The notes under the pieces are model-generated. The model did not search any database. It was given only the letters and a program-made list of their open reading frames with translations, and was not told where the DNA came from. Positions 6,299-10,462 of a DNA stretch of 10,462 nucleotides are shown piece after piece. The stretch covers positions 83,090 through 93,551 of the forward strand of contig JAHZIE010000001.1 of assembly GCA_019419895.1 (NCBI GenBank). The letters run 5' to 3'. The stretch is from Clostridiales bacterium (lineage in GTDB: Bacteria > Bacillota > Clostridia > Oscillospirales > Acutalibacteraceae). How positions within the stretch are numbered: position 1 is the stretch's first letter; every line of letters starts with the position of its first letter. A program made the position numbers and the translations under genes.

Positions 6299-7893
6299 GA
6301 TCCCTGTGCTTTCTTTTGAGAAAAAGTGTGAAAAATAGCGTCTGCGATATTTTCCGGCATCCGGCAAAGCTGGTTACCTATCTGATTTTAGCAGCTTTTC
6401 TCATTTTTGCCCTGGCGGTCGGCACAGCGGCCCCTTCCGGGGACAGCGCAAGCCGCGTGCCGGCGGATAGGGAATTTTTACAGGCATTTTATTTTCTTCT
6501 CCTGACATCCCTTGGCGTGTTTGGGGTTATTAATGGCATGTCACGGGGCGGCAGCTTTTTTAAGATGGCGGATATCAGCCTGGTTTTTACCGCTCCGGTT
6601 TCGCCCCGGAAGGTGCTGGTATACGGACTTCTCCGCTCTCTTGGGACGGTATTTATGGTATCCTTCTTTCTGCTGTTTTACGCGCCTATGCTTCGGCAGA
6701 GCTTTGGCCTCCGGCCGTCGGAGGTAGCGTTCCTGATACTGGGATACTTGCTGATGCTGTTTATTGTCCAGCTGATTACCGTCCTTGTCTACAGCTTTAC
6801 GGCGGGAAAAGAAAATCGAAAAAGGTCGGTAAAGATAATTTTATTTGTCCTTTTATTGTTTTTTGCCGCGTATATTTATACACAGGCAGGAAAAATGGAG
6901 GGAGGGCTTTCTTTTCGGAACGCCGCCGGGGCCCTTTGCCTTCCCTCCGCGGGATGGTTTCCCCTTTCCGGCTGGATCAGCAGGGGAGTGTTCGCCCTGC
7001 TTGACGGGCAGTGGATTACGGCGGCATGCTCCGGCGGTATGACCGTGCTTGCGGCTTTGGTATTCATTGCGGCCTTCTTGGTGGGGAACGCCGACTATTA
7101 TGAGGATGTCCTTCAAGGAACCCAGACGGTGTATACCAAGCAGCAGGCGGCAAAGGAGGGACGGATGGAGGAACAGACCAGGAAAGTTTCCGAAAGGGAG
7201 CGGGAAGGGGGGATTTCCCGCGGCTGGGGGGCCAGCGTTTTCTTTTTCAAACAGATAAAAGAAATGCGGCGCCGGAACCGCCTGTTGTTTTTTGATATCT
7301 TCACCATCCTTACCCTTGCCATCTGTGTTGTGCTGCCCAGGCTGATCCAGTTTGACGAGGGAGAAGGATCTCCCAGCCTGAGCCTGGGCATCGCGGTGAT
7401 GACTTCCATCTATCTCCTGTTCTTTTCCAACGCCACAGGAGGATGGGTGAAGGAGCTGTCAAAACCCTACATATACCTTGTCCCGTGCAGCCCATTCCGA
7501 AAGCTTTTGTGGGCGACATCCCCCAGTTTGGCCAAGGCCTTTTTTGATGGAGGATTGGCCATCGGGATTGGAGGAAGCATGATACAGGCGCGTCCCACCT
7601 TGGTGATTGTTTTCATCCTAATCTATTTTTCTTTCGCCCTGGTGTTCACCTCGACAAATCTGCTGGGACAAAGGGCGCTGGGACAGGTACTGAACAAGGG
7701 GATTATCATGCTGCTTTATTTTCTTCTGCTCCTTCTGTTGCTGTCCCCGGGGATTATCGGGATGATAGTTTTGGCGTTGGCTGATGTGCCGGCGGAGCTG
7801 AGCCTGCTGCCGCCCTTGGTGTGGAATCTGGCGGTTTCCCTCGGTATTTACGGTATCTGCCATAACTCTCTCCATACCATGGAAGCCTGCTGA
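6295..7893 (+). CDS. ABC exporter permease, polytopic ('putative ABC exporter' family)
   Basis: Membrane partner of the preceding ATPase; 532 residues. Hydrophobic segments lie at about 26-44, 62-80, 107-131, 143-168, 180-195, 247-264, 330-350, 363-380, 435-457, 469-495 and 505-521, giving roughly ten to twelve membrane spans. A charged cytoplasmic-looking linker (about 266-328, rich in E, R and K) separates two halves, each resembling an ABC-2 type permease unit, so the protein may supply both transmembrane halves by itself. The overall look matches the clostridial 'putative ABC exporter' family; this assignment is from recall. It starts inside the last codons of the ATPase gene (ATGA overlap), with AAGGAAGGA upstream as ribosome binding site. 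The substrate is unknown. Confidence 0.85.
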   Translation: MRSLCFLLRKSVKNSVCDIFRHPAKLVTYLILAAFLIFALAVGTAAPSGDSASRVPADREFLQAFYFLLLTSLGVFGVINGMSRGGSFFKMADISLVFTAPVSPRKVLVYGLLRSLGTVFMVSFFLLFYAPMLRQSFGLRPSEVAFLILGYLLMLFIVQLITVLVYSFTAGKENRKRSVKIILFVLLLFFAAYIYTQAGKMEGGLSFRNAAGALCLPSAGWFPLSGWISRGVFALLDGQWITAACSGGMTVLAALVFIAAFLVGNADYYEDVLQGTQTVYTKQQAAKEGRMEEQTRKVSEREREGGISRGWGASVFFFKQIKEMRRRNRLLFFDIFTILTLAICVVLPRLIQFDEGEGSPSLSLGIAVMTSIYLLFFSNATGGWVKELSKPYIYLVPCSPFRKLLWATSPSLAKAFFDGGLAIGIGGSMIQARPTLVIVFILIYFSFALVFTSTNLLGQRALGQVLNKGIIMLLYFLLLLLLLSPGIIGMIVLALADVPAELSLLPPLVWNLAVSLGIYGICHNSLHTMEAC

Positions 7894-7965
7894 ATAACAG
7901 CGGTCCGGAAATTAGAAAAACTGATGAGGGAACAGGGAACAAACGGCTTAGAGAGGAGGAAGCGG

Positions 7966-8175
7966 ATGCGGGGAACAGATAGCGTCGTCCGATGGGAGCT
8001 GGTCTATTCGGTTATCGGGGCCGCCCTTGGAGCCGCCTTTGGAGGAGTGATTCACCATACGGCGATCGGCTTTTTGGCTGGGGCTTTTCTTGGAATCGCT
8101 GTGGACAGTATCCTCTATCTGGCGAGGAAAAAAAGAATTGGCAAAGATATGGAACAGACAATCAGAATGAAATAA
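7966..8175 (+). CDS. Small glycine-zipper membrane protein of the ABC operon
   Basis: Unrecognised protein of 69 residues. I start it at ATG 7966, where AGGAGG (7954-7959) lies 6 bases upstream; an in-frame ATG at 7924 would add 14 charged residues and has no clear site. Residues about 12-29 and 32-51 form two hydrophobic segments with Gly every fourth residue (G18, G22, G26; G35, G39, G43), a glycine-zipper pattern that packs helices tightly. A basic tail (ARKKRIGK) follows, placing the C-terminus inside by the positive-inside rule. It lies 72 bases after the permease with no terminator between, so it is probably cotranscribed and may be an accessory subunit or stabiliser. That role is inferred from position only. 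Confidence 0.65.
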   Translation: MRGTDSVVRWELVYSVIGAALGAAFGGVIHHTAIGFLAGAFLGIAVDSILYLARKKRIGKDMEQTIRMK

Positions 8176-8190
8176 ATAAAAAATGCTTTC

Positions 8191-8217
8191 GGTCTCTTCC
8201 CGGATGTGGAGGGGACC
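8191..8217 (+). terminator. Possible terminator of the ABC operon
   Basis: GGTCTCTTCC (8191-8200) pairs with GGAGGGGACC (8208-8217), a 10-bp stem with two G-T pairs and a 7-base loop, 15 bases after the last stop. The following GTTGCTGTTTAT is only moderately T-rich. Confidence 0.45.
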
Positions 8218-8340
8218 GTTGCTGTTTATATTGAAAAGCGTCGAAAAACATTTGAAAAAATGATGTTTCTTCAAACTATCCAGCGTTATCCCGGCAAGGA
8301 AGGAGGCTATCTGACAAATGGAGAATGAAAGAAAAAGCAG

Positions 8341-8370
8341 TTGACAAAAGGGAAAGGGATGGCGTATAAT
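8341..8370 (+). promoter_or_regulatory. Promoter of tRNA-Pro
   Basis: Both hexamers are perfect: TTGACA (8341-8346) and TATAAT (8365-8370), with an 18-base spacer. A start near 8377 leaves an 11-base 5' leader for RNase P to remove. Such strength is typical of stable RNA genes. Confidence 0.92.
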
Positions 8371-8387
8371 AGGAAAGCATAAAATAT

Positions 8388-8464
8388 CGGGATGTGGCGA
8401 AGTTTGGTATCGCGCCTGGTTTGGGACCAGGATGCCGCAGGTTCGAGTCCTGTCATCCCGACCA
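8388..8464 (+). tRNA. tRNA-Pro (anticodon TGG)
   Basis: Complete 77-base tRNA. The acceptor stem pairs CGGGATG (8388-8394) with CATCCCG (8454-8460); the discriminator A and an encoded CCA follow. The D-arm is GCG/CGC around a GG-containing loop. The anticodon stem CCTGG/CCAGG (8415-8419, 8427-8431) holds the loop TTTGGGA with anticodon TGG (8422-8424) followed by G37, typical of proline tRNAs. The T-arm GCAGG/CCTGT encloses TTCGAGT. The C1-G72 pair also fits bacterial tRNA-Pro. It stands alone, with its own promoter and terminator. Confidence 0.97.
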
Positions 8465-8467
8465 CAT

Positions 8468-8500
8468 CTGCGGTGAGCAAGTTGCGCGCCGCAGTTTTTT
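8468..8500 (+). terminator. Terminator of tRNA-Pro
   Basis: CTGCGG (8468-8473) pairs with CCGCAG (8489-8494), with an inner GCAA/TTGC pairing, followed by six T residues (8495-8500). It starts 4 bases after the CCA. Confidence 0.9.
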
Positions 8501-8600
8501 ATGCCTGCGCCTTTCTGCCCGCGTCGAAACGAGTACCGGATCCGTCTCTCCGCAAAAAAGTTACGGTTGCTGTGTAAATGCGGATTACGGTTTCGTTGTG

Positions 8601-8631
8601 TTGACAGCCTGCAATAAAATCGTATGCATAC
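8601..8631 (+). promoter_or_regulatory. Possible promoter with palindrome upstream of the DUF5714 gene
   Basis: TTGACA (8601-8606), a 16-base spacer and TATGCA (8623-8628). A perfect palindrome GTATGCATAC (8622-8631) covers the -10 and may be an operator. If used, the 5' leader of the next gene would be about 300 bases long. Confidence 0.35.
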
Positions 8632-8857
8632 TGGATTTTCCCGGTATCAAATGATTTTAATTATGTTTAGTGTCGATTAATTCTAAAAAATAATATGAAA
8701 AACGCAAAATGAAATGTAGCGCGAAAATAAAGGGTTTAAGCATACTAAAATTGGCGCGGCTTTTCGTCTGACTTGCCTCTTAAGTTTTATACATACTATT
8801 CATCCACATACTTTTGCAAATGCTCCGGTCAAATCCAGCGCGGATTTATCTGAAAAA

Positions 8858-8923
8858 TTTGGTTTCAAAGTCGAATAGTCTCACATGGATGGAGTATAAG
8901 ATCGCTTTGAAATACAGAACCAA
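8858..8923 (+). promoter_or_regulatory. Hairpin just upstream of the DUF5714 ribosome binding site
   Basis: TTTCAAAG (8863-8870) pairs perfectly with CTTTGAAA (8905-8912) around a 34-base loop. TTGG (8859-8862) can also pair with CCAA (8920-8923) across a bulge. The structure ends 1 base before GAGAGG (8925-8930). A smaller stem AAATCC/GGATTT (8831-8836, 8842-8847) precedes it. Control of translation is possible but not shown. Confidence 0.3.
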
Positions 8924-8937
8924 CGAGAGGTGTACTG

Positions 8938-9633
8938 ATGAAAGAGGAATGTTTGATTTGCAACGCCCCCCTAAAATATTTGAACGAAGATATTATAATG
9001 GAGTGTGCTGTTTGCCATAAAAAAGAGCCCGGCAAAACAAGCTGCGTAAACGGACATTATGTCTGCGACGAATGTCATACCCAGGGATTAGATAGTATTT
9101 TTGGGTTTTGTCTTTCTTCAAACCTTAAGAATCCAGCCCGCATTCTCAACGACATGATGGTTCTTCCCTTTTGCCATATGCATGGGCCTGAACATCATAT
9201 CATGGTTGGTGCGGCGCTTCTCACGGCATATAAAAATGCGGGCGGCAATATTGATTTGCAAAAGGCGCTTAGAGAAATTCGCAATCGGGGCAAATGCGTC
9301 CCCGGGGGCGCGTGTGGATTTTGGGGAGCCTGCGGCGCCGGAATTAGTTCTGGAATGTTTATTTCCATTGTTACGGGATCAACTCCGTTGATGAACGAGA
9401 CTTTCGGGCTGGCGAATAAAATGACTTCAAAAGCGTTGAACGCGATAGGAGAAGTTGGCGGTCCCCGTTGCTGTAAAAGGGATTCCTATCTTTCTATCGC
9501 GGAGGCGGTCAGATTCGTAAGGGACAACCTCGGGATTGAGATGCAATTAGGTGAGATTGTTTGTGAATTTTCAGCTAAAAATAATCAGTGCATTGGAAAA
9601 AGGTGCCCTTTTTCAAAAGTGAACATGAAATAG
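8938..9633 (+). CDS. DUF5714 family Cys-rich protein
   Basis: Protein of unknown function, 231 residues, no signal peptide, so cytoplasmic. It has 17 Cys. The N-terminus is zinc-ribbon-like: CLIC (5-8), CAVC (23-26), then C36 and CDECH (43-47). A His-rich motif FCHMHGPEHH (78-87) follows, then GKCVPGGACGFWGACGAG (118-135), PRCCKRDS (177-183), and a C-terminal pair C218/C223. These blocks are what I recall of DUF5714 (found in anaerobes and methanogens, often beside methyltransferases). The Gly/Cys block loosely resembles C_GCAxxG_C_C redox proteins. Metal or Fe-S binding is therefore a fair guess; no catalytic role is known to me. GAGAGG lies 7 bases before ATG. The gene stands alone and looks more A/T-rich than its neighbours, which may point to separate origin. 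Confidence 0.82.
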   Translation: MKEECLICNAPLKYLNEDIIMECAVCHKKEPGKTSCVNGHYVCDECHTQGLDSIFGFCLSSNLKNPARILNDMMVLPFCHMHGPEHHIMVGAALLTAYKNAGGNIDLQKALREIRNRGKCVPGGACGFWGACGAGISSGMFISIVTGSTPLMNETFGLANKMTSKALNAIGEVGGPRCCKRDSYLSIAEAVRFVRDNLGIEMQLGEIVCEFSAKNNQCIGKRCPFSKVNMK

Positions 9634-9641
9634 AATTTCAT
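9625..9641 (+). terminator. Weak hairpin over the DUF5714 stop codon
   Basis: ATGAAAT (9625-9631) pairs with ATTTCAT (9635-9641) around a 3-base loop, spanning the stop codon. There is no T run after it, so it is at best a weak terminator. A second short stem, TGCCAC/GTGGCA (9748-9753, 9757-9762), followed by a partly T-rich stretch, may be the real end of the transcript. Confidence 0.25.
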
Positions 9642-9791
9642 TTGGGATTCTAGAGCTGAAATCAAAAACGGAAAACAGTTTTCTTCACATGGCAAAAAAC
9701 GCGTGAGGCTCCTTGCCGCAATCTTAATAATGGCCTGAAACGCCGTCTGCCACACAGTGGCAATGTTATTCTTTCAGCGGGTACTAATCTA

Positions 9792-9800
9792 TGGTATAAT
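9792..9800 (+). promoter_or_regulatory. Extended -10 promoter of the DAHP synthase gene
   Basis: TGG followed by TATAAT (9795-9800) is a perfect extended -10. The -35 at the expected distance (TTTCAG, 9772-9777) is poor, which the TGn element would offset. Start near 9807. Confidence 0.7.
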
Positions 9801-9832
9801 AATTTAAAAACGGATAGAAAACCAGCGGCATG

Positions 9833-9889
9833 ACAGGGGAAAAACTCCGTGGAGGGGCGAAAACCCCAGCGGCCGCCTGTTTTGGGAGG
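9833..9889 (+). promoter_or_regulatory. Hairpin-rich leader of the DAHP synthase gene
   Basis: The roughly 90-base leader can fold as an outer stem ACAGG (9833-9837) with CCTGT (9876-9880) enclosing either CTCC/GGAG (9845-9848, 9851-9854) or GGGG/CCCC (9854-9857, 9864-9867). CTCC at 9845-9848 could instead pair with the GGGAGG ribosome binding site (9884-9889). The leader is too short for a usual T-box. Control by aromatic amino acids is conceivable but unproven. Confidence 0.3.
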
Positions 9890-9896
9890 TTTGGCC

Positions 9897-10462
9897 ATGT
9901 CCATGAGAATCAACAAGGCTCTGCCCCAGCCGGCAGAGCTGAAAAAGGAATATCCGCTTGGAAAGGAGCTGGCGCGGCTTAAGGAGAAGAGGGATCGGGA
10001 AATCCGCGCTGTGTTTACCGGGGAATCGGATAAGTTTATTGTGCTGGTAGGGCCCTGTTCGGCTGATAATGAGGACGCGTTCTGCGAATATGTCAGTCGG
10101 CTTGCTGCCGTCAATGAAAAGGTGTCGGACAGGCTGGTGCTGGTTCCAAGAATCTATACCAATAAGCCCCGGACCACCGGAGAGGGCTATAAGGGAATGC
10201 TTCACCAGCCCGAGCCTGACAAGGCTCCTGATCTCCTGGGAGGGATCATCGCCATTCGGAGGATGCATATCCGAGCCCTGTCGGAAAGCGGGCTGACAGC
10301 CGCGGACGAGATGCTCTATCCAGAAAACCGCAGCTATCTTGACGATTTGCTGTCCTATGAGGCTGTCGGCGCCCGTTCGGTAGAAAACCAGCAGCACCGG
10401 CTGACGGCAAGCGGGATGGATATTCCAGTTGGGATGAAAAATCCCACCAGCGGGGATTTATC
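9897..10462 (+). CDS. aroF: 3-deoxy-7-phosphoheptulonate (DAHP) synthase, class I, 3' end outside window
   Basis: First enzyme of the shikimate pathway: condenses phosphoenolpyruvate and erythrose 4-phosphate to DAHP in the cytoplasm. 188 codons are visible and the frame is open at the window end. Compared with E. coli AroF/AroG, GPCSADNEDAF (52-62) contains the metal-ligand Cys54. PRIYTNKPRTTGEGYKGM (84-101) is the substrate-binding loop with the conserved Arg and Lys. GARSVENQQHRLTASG (158-173) and PVGMKNPTSGDL (177-188) are the next conserved blocks. Full length should be about 340-350 residues. GGGAGG lies 7 bases before ATG 9897; the Met at 9903 is less well placed. The gene has its own promoter and structured leader and may open an aromatic amino acid operon to the right. 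The AroF/AroG/AroH label is a naming choice, not a feedback-type call. Confidence 0.95.
   Translation, partial: MSMRINKALPQPAELKKEYPLGKELARLKEKRDREIRAVFTGESDKFIVLVGPCSADNEDAFCEYVSRLAAVNEKVSDRLVLVPRIYTNKPRTTGEGYKGMLHQPEPDKAPDLLGGIIAIRRMHIRALSESGLTAADEMLYPENRSYLDDLLSYEAVGARSVENQQHRLTASGMDIPVGMKNPTSGDL

Larger units (their letters stand above)
8501..8937. other. Gene-poor, AT-rich region between tRNA-Pro and the DUF5714 gene
   Basis: No supported gene. From about 8640 the composition turns clearly A/T-rich. One plus frame stays open from a TAG at 8717 to the TAG at 8876 and its last part reads protein-like (ANAPVKSS then SEKFGFKVE), but it has no ATG, GTG or TTG start, so it is at most a gene remnant. 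A possible promoter is at 8601-8628 and a structured leader at 8831-8923. I see no repeat of the tRNA 3' end, integrase gene or insertion sequence. Confidence 0.5.

Noticed and set aside
8318..8344. Tiny frame MENERKSS after a good AGGAGG
   Set aside because: Eight codons running into the tRNA promoter; too short to support.
8392..8654. Open frames running through the tRNA gene
   Set aside because: They translate the tRNA and its terminator; the cloverleaf, promoter and terminator explain the sequence.
8814..9020. A 68-codon plus-strand frame before and into the DUF5714 gene
   Set aside because: It overlaps the better-supported gene in another frame, has no good ribosome binding site and shows no family features.
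9833..9896. T-box or amino-acid leader peptide ahead of DAHP synthase
   Set aside because: The leader is only about 90 bases, no T-box-like sequence is seen, and the ATG frame at 9830 does not form a short peptide rich in aromatic codons.
9804..10397. A 197-codon minus-strand frame
   Set aside because: It is antisense to DAHP synthase, whose conserved blocks are unmistakable.

Overview
The window looks like chromosomal DNA from an anaerobic, probably gut-associated clostridium (Bacillota, Clostridia; Lachnospiraceae or Oscillospiraceae type). This rests on strong AGGAGG ribosome binding sites, consensus TTGACA/TATAAT promoters, a Gram-positive sorting signal of the SPQTG type, TTG start use, and the DUF5714 and 'putative ABC exporter' families. 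The genus is inferred only loosely.

Layout. (1) 1-1876, plus strand: a secreted, sortase-anchored surface protein with a predicted beta-helix, about 50-residue Cys-containing repeats and an SPQTG anchor, then a strong terminator. (2) 1877-2352: no convincing protein gene, but a minus-strand promoter, three hairpins and a long bidirectional terminator that together look like a small RNA unit. (3) 2353-5165, minus strand: a class I SAM methyltransferase, a CatA-like acetyltransferase and a YghZ/Gpr-type aldo-keto reductase. Each has its own ribosome binding site; a terminator separates the acetyltransferase from the methyltransferase. (4) 5166-5569: a divergent control region with a promoter and palindrome on each side. 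(5) 5570-8175, plus strand: an ABC export operon of ATPase, polytopic permease (4-bp overlap) and a small glycine-zipper membrane protein. (6) 8341-8500: a tRNA-Pro(TGG) gene with perfect -35/-10 hexamers and its own terminator. (7) 8501-9650: a more AT-rich stretch ending in a solitary Cys-rich DUF5714 protein with a structured leader. (8) 9792-10462: an extended -10 promoter, a hairpin-rich leader and the first 188 codons of a type I DAHP synthase, which runs off the window.

How they work together. The window is several independent transcription units rather than one pathway. The ABC genes are one functional unit, probably repressed through the palindrome over their start site. The three minus-strand enzymes could each act in small-molecule modification or detoxification, but nothing in the sequence ties them to a common substrate. 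The DAHP synthase is ordinary aromatic amino acid metabolism. The most interesting unexplained signals are the possible small RNA unit at about 1931-2108, the competing hairpins that bury the Shine-Dalgarno of the surface protein, the palindromic operator of the ABC operon, which has no regulator gene next to it, and the Cys-rich DUF5714 gene just downstream of a tRNA. I did not find a clearly new multi-gene system.
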